64,000 nucleotides of DNA from R-RK-3 sp963842775 (GCA_963842775.1 CAWJHQ010000011.1:1116001-1180000); one strand, 5' to 3'; shown: positions 9,420-18,655, counted from the stretch's first letter. The notes: generated by a model not told the origin, from the sequence alone. A program made the numbers and translations.

Positions 9420-9884
9420 TTAGTTCAACGCCTCCTGCCAAGTGCGGCGCACAAAGGCAGCGCTCTCGGCAAATAACGTCTCGGTATCGGGGAATAGCGG
9501 GCGCCATACGCGCGTGGCGGCGGCGATCTCCGGTAAGCCGCTGCCGAAAGCTTCGACGCACAACCAGCCATCGAAACCGGTCGCCCGAAGCGCGCGGAAA
9601 ATGGCAGGAAAATCGATCTGGCCTGTCCCGGGGATGCCGCGGTCCCGCGCCTCCGGATCGGGACTGACGGGATTGGCGTCCTGCGTCGATACGATTGAAG
9701 TCATCGTCCGGGCAAGTCCCAGGCGATCGAGAACATGACCCAGGCGCTGATAATGTTCGGGCGAGCCTTTCAGCACAGGAATTTCCACCCCATCGAACCC
9801 CGTGCGCTTCGCCAGTTCAAGGATGGGCACATGTTTTTCTTCAACAAAATCGGTGACACAAAGCAGATTTATACCCAGTTGCAT
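9420..9884 (-). pseudogene. Sugar phosphate isomerase/epimerase (xylose isomerase-like TIM barrel) with internal deletion
   Basis: 154 codons from ATG 9884 (GAGGG site upstream). The first ~80 residues are the N-terminal strands of an AP-endonuclease-2/xylose-isomerase-like barrel (MQLGINLLCVTDFV, GFDGVEIPVLKG). The last ~70 are its C-terminal end (IPGTGQIDFPAIFRAL, GFDGWLCVEAFG). Family members have about 280 residues; some 120 central residues with most metal-binding and catalytic side chains are missing. The join falls at EARDRG/IPGTG, and a DRG-like sequence would normally stand just before GxPGxGxIDF, so recombination between two similar short sequences could have removed the middle in frame. 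The product cannot form a full barrel. Its place beside a sugar-type importer suggests it once processed the imported compound. Confidence 0.8.
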
Positions 9885-10070
9885 ACTTCTACCCTCACGC
9901 AAAGCTCGTCAGCTTATGTCGTGCACGGACATCTTGCAAACGGCGATCCTGACCTTTCGATGCGTTGCAATCCGCGCGACGAGGCCGAGACGGACCCTCA
10001 ATAATCTTCGATTGTATTTTCCCGCCGACGAGTCATCATGGATTGAAGGGTTCTAGGGAGGAGCGACACA

Positions 10071-11354
10071 ATGGGCACCGTTCTCATCCGGAACGCGCAG
10101 ATCTGGGATGCCGACGCCGGTCATCTTTATTCCGGCTCCGTCGAAGTCCGCGGCAACAGGATCGCGCGCGTGCATCGCGAAGATGTCGCGACCACGCAGG
10201 GCCGCGACGACGTCATCAACGCGGAAGGCATGACCCTCATGCCCGGCATGGTGGAAGGTCATTGCCACCCCAGTTTCGTCGGCATAGCGACGAACGCTGA
10301 GCTAGGGCGGATCCCTCCGGAGAAACATACGCTGCAAACGGCGGCGAACGTGAAGCTCCTTCTGGAGCACGGCTTCACATCGATCTTCGAGGCGGCGTCG
10401 GCCAAGCCGATGATCGGCGTAACCATCCGCGACGCCATTAATGACGGGCTGATCGTCGGCCCTCGGATGCTCGCAGGCAGTCCTGAAGTCACGACGACTG
10501 CGGGGCTGGGCGACGAGCGCCGCCGGCACATTCACGAGGAAAGCTTCGGCCTCGTCGCGGACGGCCCTTACGAGATACGGAAAGTCGCGCGCGAATGCGT
10601 GCGTGACGGCGTCGACATTATGAAGATCAACATCTCAGGCGATGAGTTCGTCAGCCATGCGCGGGCCGAAGTCACGACGCTGGAGGACGACGAGTTGGCC
10701 GCCTTCATCAGCGTCGCGCACGGCTTCGGCAAGCTCGTCGCGGCTCATGCCCGTTCGTCAAAAAGCGTCAAGATGGCGGTGCGCCACGGCGTCAATTGCA
10801 TCTACCATTGCGATTTTGCCGATGAGGAGGCGCTCGACCTGCTTGAGAGCGTCAAGGACAAGTCGTTTGTCGGGCCGGCTTTTGGTCTCGTGCATAATTG
10901 CACTAAGGAGGGTGAGATCGCAGGCATCACCCCGGCTGTGGCAGAGGCGATGCATCTGTTCCGCAAGTTCGACGCGACCTGCGCGACCTACCACGAAATC
11001 CGGAAACGCGGCATCCGCGTCGTCATCGGTGGCGATTACGGCTTCTCCGTCACGCCGATGGGCCAGAACGCCCGCGACATCGAGCATTTTGTCCGATATT
11101 TCGGTTATACGCCCAACGAGGCGCTGCGCTGCGCCACGATCATCGGCTCTCAACTCATGGGGTATGGCGGCGAGCTGGGCGAAGTGAAGGAGGGTTATCT
11201 CGCCGACCTGCTGCTCGTCAGGGGCAATCCGCTGCAGGACGTCTCCATCATGCAGCACAAGGACCGCTTCGCCATGATCATGAAGGACGGAGTGATCTAT
11301 AAGGATCCGCAGCGGGCCGAGCGGGGACAGGCAGGCCTCATCGCCGCTGAGTGA
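10071..11354 (+). CDS. Metal-dependent amidohydrolase (imidazolonepropionase/prolidase-like)
   Basis: 427 residues, ATG after a GGGAGGAG site. The N-terminal beta-sandwich (VLIRNAQIWDADAG) leads into the metal motif GHCH at 63-66, followed by IMKINISG (bridging Lys), AAHARS, CIYHCDF and the catalytic IGGDYG aspartate. The C-terminal GEVKEGYLADLLLVRGNPL is typical of the family. Such enzymes hydrolyse cyclic amides, lactams or Xaa-Pro-type bonds; the substrate here is unknown. It is transcribed divergently from the deleted isomerase with a 186 bp gap, and the nearby GntR regulator follows on the same strand after about 310 bp. Confidence 0.82.
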   Translation: MGTVLIRNAQIWDADAGHLYSGSVEVRGNRIARVHREDVATTQGRDDVINAEGMTLMPGMVEGHCHPSFVGIATNAELGRIPPEKHTLQTAANVKLLLEHGFTSIFEAASAKPMIGVTIRDAINDGLIVGPRMLAGSPEVTTTAGLGDERRRHIHEESFGLVADGPYEIRKVARECVRDGVDIMKINISGDEFVSHARAEVTTLEDDELAAFISVAHGFGKLVAAHARSSKSVKMAVRHGVNCIYHCDFADEEALDLLESVKDKSFVGPAFGLVHNCTKEGEIAGITPAVAEAMHLFRKFDATCATYHEIRKRGIRVVIGGDYGFSVTPMGQNARDIEHFVRYFGYTPNEALRCATIIGSQLMGYGGELGEVKEGYLADLLLVRGNPLQDVSIMQHKDRFAMIMKDGVIYKDPQRAERGQAGLIAAE

Positions 11355-11666
11355 ATGAATCCCATTGCGTTGTCATAGGAGTGTCACGCGCGCTCCTCGG
11401 CTCGCCGGTGAGCGGCGGCTCAGCCTTCGCCAGTCCTGCGGCACGTGACTGCCTAGCATTGCTAAGGGCGCCGTTGAGCTCCCGGCACGCTCTTCACGAT
11501 CGAGCCTGGATTGCGATCCTCTCTCCTCCGCACCAAAACGACCGGACCACCGGGCTCCATTCCAACCCGCCACAGCCTCCGCTTGGCTGCTGGAATTGTA
11601 ATGTCCGGCCCTCTTGCATCTGATCATAATGTATGACTAGATTTGATCGAGAAGCAGGGCATCCGA
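11355..11666. other. Gene-free interval with an inverted repeat before the GntR gene
   Basis: No coding region is visible. Close to the regulator start there is an inverted repeat, TCATA-N3-TATGA at 11624-11636, about 30 bp upstream of the ATG. It could be an autoregulatory operator, but a site this short may also be chance. Confidence 0.3.
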
Positions 11667-12467
11667 ATGGGACGTATTCGCCCGTTGACCAGCCACAAAG
11701 GCAGCCCAGGCTTGACACCTTCCATCGCCAAGGAGCGTTCGGTCTTCACGGAACAGGGCGCCTTCCCGCGCCACGTCTCCGGTCAGGTCGCCGAGCGGAT
11801 CGGCATCGGGATCGTGTGCGGCGATATTCTGCCCGGCGAGCCCTTGCCCTCGGAGATGCGCATTTGCGAATTGATGGGCGTCAGCCGGACGGTCGTCCGC
11901 GAGGCGATCCGGATGCTGGCGGCGAAGGGTTTCCTTGAAACGCGTCAGAAGAGCGGCAGCCGCGTCCGTTCGCCGGAACATTGGAACCATCTGGACCCGG
12001 ACGTCCTGCGCTGGCGTCTCGAAACCACCGACATGGACAGCTATCTCGCCAAGCTGTTTCAACTGCGCGACGCCCTCGATCCGACCGCTTCGGCCATCGC
12101 CGCCGGTGCTGCAACCGCCGAGGACAAGGCGCGCATCCAGGCCGCGTTCGATGGCATGGCTGCCGCGCGCGACAATGAGGCATTCGTCGTGGCTGACATC
12201 GACTTTCACAAGTCGATCTACGTCGCGACACGAAATGAATTCTTTTGGCCCATCGCGCAGATGTTCGAGATTGCGCTCCGCCAGAGCTTCCGCATCGCCG
12301 CCACCGGGGATCATCGCAAGCGCGCTTTGGCCGAGCATCGCGAGGTCATGGACGCGATCCTGGCTGGCGACGCGGACCGCGCCCGGGAGGCGACCATCAC
12401 CTTGCTTGGGCACTCGGCCACCGATCTCGTGAAAATACGCGGGCGTGACCCATTCCGGAGACGCTGA
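11667..12467 (+). CDS. FCD-domain GntR-family transcriptional regulator
   Basis: 266 residues from ATG 11667 (an AGGG site lies about 10 bp upstream; a TTG at 11643 is a less likely start). An N-terminal winged helix (PLPSEMRICELMGVSRTVVREAIRMLAAKGFLETR) is followed by an all-helical FCD ligand-binding domain with the Asp/His metal-site pattern (LFQLRDALDPTASAIAA, DIDFHKSIYVAT, EHREVMDAILAGD). Proteins of this FadR subgroup usually repress sugar-acid or organic-acid operons and release DNA on binding the substrate. It lies just upstream of, and in line with, the second CUT2 importer, whose promoter region carries a strong palindrome. Confidence 0.88.
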   Translation: MGRIRPLTSHKGSPGLTPSIAKERSVFTEQGAFPRHVSGQVAERIGIGIVCGDILPGEPLPSEMRICELMGVSRTVVREAIRMLAAKGFLETRQKSGSRVRSPEHWNHLDPDVLRWRLETTDMDSYLAKLFQLRDALDPTASAIAAGAATAEDKARIQAAFDGMAAARDNEAFVVADIDFHKSIYVATRNEFFWPIAQMFEIALRQSFRIAATGDHRKRALAEHREVMDAILAGDADRAREATITLLGHSATDLVKIRGRDPFRRR

Positions 12468-12490
12468 GCCATGCCGTGGAGCCCACCCCC

Positions 12491-12521
12491 TTGACAACAA
12501 TCTGGAATTCTAGAATTCTAG
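12491..12521 (+). promoter_or_regulatory. Promoter/operator of the second CUT2 importer
   Basis: A perfect -35 hexamer TTGACA (12491-12496) is followed by the palindrome GAATTCTAGAATTC (12507-12520), set in TGGAATTCTAGAATTCTA. The palindrome covers the spacer and the expected -10 region, so a bound repressor would block RNA polymerase. The same arrangement recurs at 18747-18777. It lies 130-160 bp before the binding-protein start at 12651. Confidence 0.7.
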
Positions 12522-12650
12522 CATTATTCGAACTGAGCGATCCTTAAGAGTAGCCAGGTCGTTTTTGCGATGTCTTACGAATAATCGACATAAAAATTGT
12601 CGGATGACGTGTGCAGCATACAAATTCAGTAAAATCAAATGGAGGAAAAA

Positions 12651-13790
12651 ATGGCCTCGCAGTCGCATATAGCTATTTGTCTAGGTGTTGGCGTCGCGTT
12701 TGCTGCCGCCGTTACTGTCAGTACTATTGCCCGAGCCGCTCCCGAGGTGGTCCCCGGTCCCTCCGCTGACGCAAAATGCTTCACGCCATGGGCATCCGAC
12801 ACGAAATTCTTCAAGTTTAAGAGCAAGCCCGGCCCGTACCGGATCGCCCTTGCAAATGGCTACATCGCCAACACATGGCGCATCCAGATGATCCAGACCG
12901 CGAAGGCCTATGCCGCGCAACCGGACGTCGCCAAGAAGCTCAAGGAATTCAAGGTGATTTCCACGGGCGAAGACGTGCCTGCGCAAATCTCGGCGATCAA
13001 CAACTTCATCGACTCCGGCTATGACGCCATCGTCGTCAACGCGCAGAACCCGACCGCTTTCGGCCCGGTCATCAAGCGTGCCAAGGAAGCCGGTGTCATC
13101 CTCGTTGCCTTCGACAACATTCTCGACACTCAGGATGCGATCAACGTCAATGTGGATCAGAAGGGCCTCGGCGTCCTCTGGGGCAATTGGCTGGTCAAGC
13201 ACGTTCCCAGTGGCGGCAAGGTTCTTGAGGTGCGCGGCGTTGCCGGCACGTCCGTGGACACCGACCGGCATAATGGCGTCCACGAGGTGCTGAAAGCCTC
13301 CGGCAAGACGTGGAACGTGACCGAGGTCGCGGGTAAATGGGATGACGGCACCGCTCAGAAGGTGACCGCCGACGCCATCACCACCAACGGCCCGTTCGTC
13401 GCAATCACCGGTCAGGGCGGCGACACCGGCATCGTGCAGGCCATGATCGACGCCAAGCATCCCTTCGTGCCGTTCGGCGGCGAGACGGAGAACGGCTTCC
13501 GCAAGTTCTGCGCGAAGCACGCGGCGGATGGACTGAAATGCTCGTCGGCCGGCACGGGTCCGGCCCAGGTCGCGGTGGCGATCAAGACGGCGATCGCGGC
13601 GCTTGAGGGGCAGGTCGTGCCTCAGTCGGTCAAACTCCCGACGGCGATCGTCGAGGATCCGAACTTCAAGGCTGGCCAGGACTACTTCCCTGAGCAGTCC
13701 GATAATTTCTTCGTCGGCAACGCGTTCCCGACCTGCGGCATCAATTTCACGGCGCAGGAAATCATGGGCCAGACGAAAGAGAACCAGTAG
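12651..13790 (+). CDS. Sugar-type (CUT2) ABC transporter periplasmic substrate-binding protein
   Basis: 379 residues. I chose ATG 12651 because GGAGG at 12641-12645 is correctly spaced for it, whereas the ATG at 12639 overlaps that site. A signal peptide ends near ARAAPEV. The mature part is a ribose-type binding fold: YRIALANGYIANTWRIQMIQ, AINNFIDSGYDAIVVNAQNP, VILVAFDNIL, VRGVAGTSVDTDRHNG and FVAITGQGGDTGIVQAM. It leads a five-gene plus-strand operon and is separated from the ATPase gene by a hairpin, an arrangement that usually gives excess binding protein. It is not closely alike to the first cluster's binding protein, so a different ligand is likely. Confidence 0.9.
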   Translation: MASQSHIAICLGVGVAFAAAVTVSTIARAAPEVVPGPSADAKCFTPWASDTKFFKFKSKPGPYRIALANGYIANTWRIQMIQTAKAYAAQPDVAKKLKEFKVISTGEDVPAQISAINNFIDSGYDAIVVNAQNPTAFGPVIKRAKEAGVILVAFDNILDTQDAINVNVDQKGLGVLWGNWLVKHVPSGGKVLEVRGVAGTSVDTDRHNGVHEVLKASGKTWNVTEVAGKWDDGTAQKVTADAITTNGPFVAITGQGGDTGIVQAMIDAKHPFVPFGGETENGFRKFCAKHAADGLKCSSAGTGPAQVAVAIKTAIAALEGQVVPQSVKLPTAIVEDPNFKAGQDYFPEQSDNFFVGNAFPTCGINFTAQEIMGQTKENQ

Positions 13791-13809
13791 TCTTCTCGCG
13801 CGATACAGG

Positions 13810-13840
13810 GCGCCGCGGGGGATCTCCCTTGCGGCGCTTT
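13810..13840 (+). terminator. Intercistronic hairpin after the binding-protein gene
   Basis: GCGCCGC (13810-13816) pairs with GCGGCGC (13831-13837) and is followed by only three T. It is probably a partial terminator or mRNA-stabilising stem that sets the binding protein above the membrane components. Confidence 0.55.
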
Positions 13841-13943
13841 CCATAAGTGTGATTGCTTAAAGCCATGACCCGCGAAAGCATGTCCCCGCGATGGCGGAGA
13901 TGCATGCCCGGTTCGCGACTAACATATGCTCTGCGAGGGGACG

Positions 13944-15491
13944 ATGGACGGTGCGGTTCCACTCTTTCGAATGGAAGGGGTGTCCAAGCGTTACGGAGGC
14001 GTTCACGCCCTCGAAAAGGCGGAGCTGTCCGTCACACCGGGGCGCATTCATGCCATTCTCGGCGAAAATGGCGCGGGCAAATCCACCTGCATCAAGATCA
14101 TGTCAGGGGTCGTAGCCCCGGACGAAGGACATATGACGATGGAGGGCCGGGAGGTCGCGTTCGCGTCGCCATCGGCCGCCAACGACGCCGGCATCGTCTG
14201 CATCTTCCAGGAACTGTCGCTCGTCCCCGACCTTAGCGTCGCCGATAACATCGTCATCATCAACCCGCCCACCCGCTTTGGCCTGATCGACCGGCGCGAG
14301 CAACGCAGGATCGCCGAAGCAGCGCTTGCCCGTGCCGGTGCGGAAGACATCCATCCCCTGGCGCAGGTCAAGGATCTGCCGCTGTCGCGCCGGCAGCTCG
14401 TCGAGATCGCCAAGGCGCTGCAGCGTCAGCCGCGCATCCTCATTCTCGATGAAGCGACTTCCGCGCTCACCGCCGCCGACGTCGCGAAGATCTTCGCAGT
14501 GCTCAAGCGGCTTCGTTCCGAGGGGCTGGCGCTCCTCTATATTTCCCACCGGATGCATGAGATCGCCGAACTCGCCGACGATTGCACGGTGTTCCGCAAC
14601 GGCCGGAACGTCGCCACCTACAAGGCCGGCACCAAGACCGACAACGAAGTCGTCGAGCTGATGATCGGCCGCGAATACAGCCACATTTTCCCGCCGAAAC
14701 AGCCGCCGGTGCCGCAAGCCAAGCCGCCGGTCCTGGAATGCCGCAACCTCTCATGGACCGAACGGCTGAGGGATATTTCGCTGTCGGTCAGGGCCGGCGA
14801 GGTGGTCGGCCTGGGCGGCCTCGATGGTCAGGGCCAGCGGGAATTGCTGCTCGCCCTCTTCGGCGTGCTGGCCGGCTGTTCGGGCGAGGTGCTGATCGAC
14901 GGCAAGCCAACATCCATTTCCAGTCCATCGGTAGCCAAAAGCAGCAAGATCGGCATGGCGCTGATCCCGGAGGATCGCAAGACCGAAGGGCTGATGCTGC
15001 CGATGACGGTGCGCGACAACCTGACCTTTGCCTCTCTCGGCCGGATGTCGAAAGGCGGCATCATCGATCGCACCGCCGAGCAGCGCCTGATCGATGACAT
15101 GATCAAGCTGCTCGGCATTCGCACCGCCGGCCCCGATATCCCGGTCGGCGCGCTGTCAGGCGGCAATCAGCAGAAGGTCGTCATCGGCAAATGGCTGATG
15201 AATCAGCCGCGCATCATCCTGCTCAACGATCCGACCCGCGGCATCGATGTGGGGACCAAGCAGGAGATGTATCAATTGCTGCGCAATTTAGCCGATGCGG
15301 GCGCGGCCATCCTCTTCTATTCGACGGACTATGACGAGCTGATAGGCTGTTGCGACCGGGTGCTCGTACTTTATGACGGCCAGCTCAAACGCGAGCTGAT
15401 CGGGGCGGAAATCACCGAGCGGGCTCTGATTGCGAGCGCGCTCAACGTTCGGCTGGAGGAGGCGGGTAAAATGCCGGCGATAGGCGCATGA
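13944..15491 (+). CDS. CUT2-type ABC transporter double ATPase
   Basis: 515 residues from ATG 13944, three bases after a GAGGGG site; an upstream in-frame ATG at 13926 has no such site. The N-half has Walker A GENGAGKST, Q-loop CIFQELSLVPDLSV, signature LPLSRRQLVEIAKA and Walker B ILILDEATSAL. The C-half has a degenerate P-loop (GLDGQGQRELL), a good LSGGNQQKVV signature and LLNDPTRGID in place of a standard Walker B. This is the normal RbsA-like asymmetry. It overlaps the next permease by ATGA. Confidence 0.9.
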   Translation: MDGAVPLFRMEGVSKRYGGVHALEKAELSVTPGRIHAILGENGAGKSTCIKIMSGVVAPDEGHMTMEGREVAFASPSAANDAGIVCIFQELSLVPDLSVADNIVIINPPTRFGLIDRREQRRIAEAALARAGAEDIHPLAQVKDLPLSRRQLVEIAKALQRQPRILILDEATSALTAADVAKIFAVLKRLRSEGLALLYISHRMHEIAELADDCTVFRNGRNVATYKAGTKTDNEVVELMIGREYSHIFPPKQPPVPQAKPPVLECRNLSWTERLRDISLSVRAGEVVGLGGLDGQGQRELLLALFGVLAGCSGEVLIDGKPTSISSPSVAKSSKIGMALIPEDRKTEGLMLPMTVRDNLTFASLGRMSKGGIIDRTAEQRLIDDMIKLLGIRTAGPDIPVGALSGGNQQKVVIGKWLMNQPRIILLNDPTRGIDVGTKQEMYQLLRNLADAGAAILFYSTDYDELIGCCDRVLVLYDGQLKRELIGAEITERALIASALNVRLEEAGKMPAIGA

Positions 15492-16468
15492 GGGACTGGC
15501 GTTTCTGGCTCGCCGAACAGCGCGGCACGTTGATCGCCGTCGGCATCTTCGTCGTCATGTTCATCATCTATGTGTCGAATCATCCGGCCGGCCTCACTAC
15601 CAACGTGGTGCAGACGGCATCGAACAAAGGCGTCCTGCTCGCCTTCATCGCAATGGCGCAGACGCTTGTCGTCCTCACCGCCGGCATCGACCTCTCGGTT
15701 GGCATGATCTTCGTCCTCACCAATTGCCTGGCGTCGTGGATCGTTCTCGGCTCGCCGATGCAAACCGGGCTCGGTTTGGCGGCCGTGCTGCTGGTCGGCG
15801 CGCTGTGCGGTGCGATCAACGGAGCGATCGTCATCTTTGGCCGGTTGCAGCCGATCGTGACGACCATCGCCACAGGCGCGATTTACTTCGGCATTGCGCT
15901 GGCTCTGCGGCCATTTCCCGGTGGCAGCGTCAATTCCGATCTCGCGGACGCGCTCACCGGTAAGCTTTTCGGCACCATTCCGGCCAGTCTCGTCGTGCTC
16001 GCCCTCGTCGTCCTGATCGTCTGGGTGCCGTTCAGCCGCTCGGTGACGGGGCGCGCCGCCTACGCAGCCGGATCGTCCGACGTCGCCGCCTACATGTCGG
16101 GCGTGCCGATCCGCCGCGCGAAATTCATCGCCTATACGCTTTCGGGGCTGCTCGCCTCGATCGGCGGATTGTTCCTGACGTTTTTCACGCAGACCGGCGA
16201 AGCGTCCAATGCGAGCGGCAATACCTACACGCTGTTTTCAATCGCCGCCGTCGTGCTTGGCGGCGTGTCGCTGTTCGGCGGTACGGGCAGCGCCATCGGC
16301 GCGATCTTCGGGGCGCTCGCATTCCGCACCATCGGCGATCTTCTCTTCGTCTTCGACTTCGACCCGCTGTGGCAGCCGCTCTTCCAGGGCGCCGTCCTCA
16401 TGCTCGCTGTCAGCCTCGGCGCTTTCGGCCTGTTCCGGGTGCGCAACCGTCTGGAGTGGTTCCAATGA
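15488..16468 (+). CDS. CUT2-type ABC transporter permease
   Basis: 326 residues of the RbsC/BPD_transp_2 family, with about eight to ten hydrophobic segments, the substrate-pathway loop VVLTAGIDLSVGMIFVL, and the C-terminal AAVVLGGVSLFGGTGSAIGA motif. It forms the inner-membrane channel with the next permease. Start overlaps the ATPase stop (ATGA) and its stop overlaps the next start (ATGA), so all three are translationally coupled. Intact, unlike the homologous genes at 5740-7714. Confidence 0.92.
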   Translation: MRDWRFWLAEQRGTLIAVGIFVVMFIIYVSNHPAGLTTNVVQTASNKGVLLAFIAMAQTLVVLTAGIDLSVGMIFVLTNCLASWIVLGSPMQTGLGLAAVLLVGALCGAINGAIVIFGRLQPIVTTIATGAIYFGIALALRPFPGGSVNSDLADALTGKLFGTIPASLVVLALVVLIVWVPFSRSVTGRAAYAAGSSDVAAYMSGVPIRRAKFIAYTLSGLLASIGGLFLTFFTQTGEASNASGNTYTLFSIAAVVLGGVSLFGGTGSAIGAIFGALAFRTIGDLLFVFDFDPLWQPLFQGAVLMLAVSLGAFGLFRVRNRLEWFQ

Positions 16469-17451
16469 GCGTGACGACCTCCACCGGATTGGGTGGCCGG
16501 ATGTCGGTGTTTCTCCGGCGTGTCGATCCTGCCGTGGCGACCGCCTTCGCCTGCATTTTCCTCCTGCTTCTGCTCGGCAGTCTTTATTCCACGAACTTCC
16601 TGTCGCCCGGATATCTGCTGCAGCAACTCAAGGTGGCGTCCTTCCTCGGCATCATCGCCACTGGCATGATGCTGGTGATCCTGCTCGGTCAGATCGACCT
16701 TTCCGTTCCCTGGGTCGTGACGACCGGGGCGATGATGGCATGCGCAGCGGCCTCGTTCGGCACTGCAGGTGTCATCCTCGCCGTTCCATTCGGCATCCTC
16801 TGCGGTGTCGCCCTCGGCCTCGTCAACGGGATCGGCGTCGCCTATCTCCGCATCCCGTCGATGATCATCACGCTCGCCACCAATGCCGTCGCGCAAGGGC
16901 TGATGGTGGTGTATTCAGGCGGCTTCTCGCCGAAGGATTCAGCCTCGCCGCCGATGCGCTATCTCGCTACCGGCTTCGCCATTCCAGGCGTGCCGAACGC
17001 GGTCATCATTTGGGCGATCGTCGGCGCGGCAACCGTCTTTCTGCTGTCGCGGACCACGTTTGGCCGCTCCATCTACGGCATCGGCAACCGCGAGCGGGCC
17101 GCCTATCTGTCAGGGATCAACACACGCCGCGTCGTGATGATCACCTTTGCGATTTCCGGCGGGCTGTCGGCGTTCGGCGGCGTGCTTCTCGCAGGCTATG
17201 GCGGCAAGGCCGCACAGTCGATGGGGGATGCCTATCTCCTGCCGTCCATCGCGGCCGTCGTTCTCGGCGGAACTTCGATTCTGGGCGGCAGCGGCAGCTA
17301 TCTTGGTACCGTCGCCGGCGTCATCCTGATCACGCTGCTCCAGTCCATCCTTTCGGTGGTTCAGATGCCGGAATATGGCCGCCAGATCATCTACGGCGTG
17401 GTCATTATCGGCATGCTGATGCTCTACGGGCGCGAACGCCTCTACCGTTAG
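16465..17451 (+). CDS. CUT2-type ABC transporter permease
   Basis: 328 residues from ATG 16465; longer in-frame starts fall inside the preceding gene and were rejected because of the ATGA overlap. The family loop is present as VILLGQIDLSVPWVV, as are IPSMIITLATNAVAQG and AAVVLGGTSILGGSGSYLG. It pairs with the 15488-16468 product as the second half of the channel. Confidence 0.92.
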   Translation: MSVTTSTGLGGRMSVFLRRVDPAVATAFACIFLLLLLGSLYSTNFLSPGYLLQQLKVASFLGIIATGMMLVILLGQIDLSVPWVVTTGAMMACAAASFGTAGVILAVPFGILCGVALGLVNGIGVAYLRIPSMIITLATNAVAQGLMVVYSGGFSPKDSASPPMRYLATGFAIPGVPNAVIIWAIVGAATVFLLSRTTFGRSIYGIGNRERAAYLSGINTRRVVMITFAISGGLSAFGGVLLAGYGGKAAQSMGDAYLLPSIAAVVLGGTSILGGSGSYLGTVAGVILITLLQSILSVVQMPEYGRQIIYGVVIIGMLMLYGRERLYR

Positions 17452-17492
17452 GCGCTTGCCGACAACGCTTTGCATAATAAAGGGAGAGAAGC

Positions 17493-17702
17493 ATGCCCTT
17501 CGTGAATATCCGCATCGTGAAAGAAGTCATCGCCGCCGACCCAGCCGGCAAGAAGGCTGCCATCAGCAAGCAGGTCACAGCCGCCATCGTCGAGGCGACA
17601 GGCCTTGCCAAGGAAGATGTCTGGATCGTCTTCGAAGAGGTCAACGCGCGCGATTGGTATCTTGGCGAAATCGACGTCGAGACGAGGCGGTACAACAAAT
17701 GA
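17493..17702 (+). CDS. 4-oxalocrotonate tautomerase-family protein
   Basis: A 69-residue tautomerase. The initiator Met is followed by Pro (MPFVNIRIVKE), which after Met removal is the catalytic N-terminal base. The helix region ISKQVTAAIVEATGLAKEDVWIVFEEV fits the beta-alpha-beta fold, which assembles as hexamers or dimers. A ribosome site (AAGGGAGAG) stands upstream. It sits 41 bp after the second permease and overlaps the remnant behind it by ATGA, so it probably isomerises an enol/keto intermediate of the imported compound. Specificity is unknown. Confidence 0.85.
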   Translation: MPFVNIRIVKEVIAADPAGKKAAISKQVTAAIVEATGLAKEDVWIVFEEVNARDWYLGEIDVETRRYNK

Positions 17703-17879
17703 ACGTCGAAATCCGCGATCCTCGGTTCCGCACCATTATTGGCTACGATGTCACGATCGAACGCCTCGGGCGACGGTGCCGGGGCGCCGGATGGTGACGA
17801 CATGATGAGCATCTTCCTGACCGCGTCGACATCGCTCTATCGGGTCCGCACTAGGACGCCCGGTATCCGGTTGTTTTGA
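17699..17879 (+). pseudogene. Remnant of an SMP-30/gluconolactonase/LRE-like gene
   Basis: The ATG at 17699 overlaps the tautomerase stop (ATGA). About 23 residues match the start of SMP-30-type lactonases (VEIRDPRFRTIIGYDVTIER). The text then breaks, and in another frame the last ~30 codons before TGA 17879 look like the family's C-terminal end (MMSIFLTASTSLYRVRTRTPG). Functional members have about 300 residues, so some 230, including the metal-binding Glu, Asn and Asp, are gone. It is what remains of the last gene of the importer operon, which probably hydrolysed a sugar lactone. Confidence 0.65.
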
Positions 17880-17944
17880 CCCAAATGGGATCGGGCCGAT
17901 GGACGACGCAGCGTCCGGGGGTGCCGCCTGCCTGTGAGCGAAGC

Positions 17945-18655
17945 TCAATCCATCGCCGGCTCCTTGAAGATTTCGGCGTAGTTGCGGGCCAGCGGCTGGT
18001 CTTTTCGAGACCCCTTCTGCGGATTGAGAGGGAATGTGTGCAGCGAGTCGTTGATGATCAGAATGTGCGTACGAAGGAGAGCACAGGCGTCGTCGATCTC
18101 CCCGATGCGTAGCAGCCTGGCAATATCGACATGCTCGTTGAACGACCGCTCGCGAAAATTATTCAGGCCGCTTTGCAGCCGCACGCGGAGCGCTTCCAGG
18201 GCAGTCGCGCCGAGATAATAGGCATTCAGCAGATAGCGATTATCGGATTCTTCGAGAAATGAGAGGTGATACAGGCTGTCAGCCTTCCGGTAGATCTCCC
18301 AGTCCTGCGCGGCGACTGCGCGTTTCATGCGGAGAATAGCCTCGTCGAGTTTGGCGAACAGGCGTGCCGGATTCCGTTTGATCGCCTCTCGCACCGCTTC
18401 GTTCTCCAACAAGGCGCGGAAGTGACTGAGAGTGCGGACATCCTCCGCCGTCGGCGAAAAGACGTAGGTGCCCGACTGCGGCACGATCGTCACCAGGCCC
18501 TTGTCACGCAATTCCATGAACGCGGCGCGTACCGGCGCCTTGCTCATGCCGAGCGCTTTGGCAATCTGTGTCTCCGACAAAGGCTCGCCGAACTCAAGGC
18601 CCCCGGAAACGATCGCGTCGCGGATGCGCTCGAAGGCTTCCCGCGTCAGTGACAT
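17945..18655 (-). CDS. FCD-domain GntR-family transcriptional regulator
   Basis: 236 residues. The winged helix (LTREAFERIRDAIVSG, LSETQIAKALGMSKAPVRAAFMELRDKGLV) is followed by a helical FCD domain (LSHFRALLENEAVREAI, DSLYHLSFLEES, NEHVDIARLLRIGEIDDA). It is convergent to the importer operon. A 20 bp perfect palindrome about 100 bp upstream of its start matches the one before the importer, so either this protein or the regulator at 11667-12467 may bind both. It belongs to a different branch from the first regulator (shorter N-terminus, different recognition helix). Confidence 0.88.
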   Translation of the reverse strand: MSLTREAFERIRDAIVSGGLEFGEPLSETQIAKALGMSKAPVRAAFMELRDKGLVTIVPQSGTYVFSPTAEDVRTLSHFRALLENEAVREAIKRNPARLFAKLDEAILRMKRAVAAQDWEIYRKADSLYHLSFLEESDNRYLLNAYYLGATALEALRVRLQSGLNNFRERSFNEHVDIARLLRIGEIDDACALLRTHILIINDSLHTFPLNPQKGSRKDQPLARNYAEIFKEPAMD

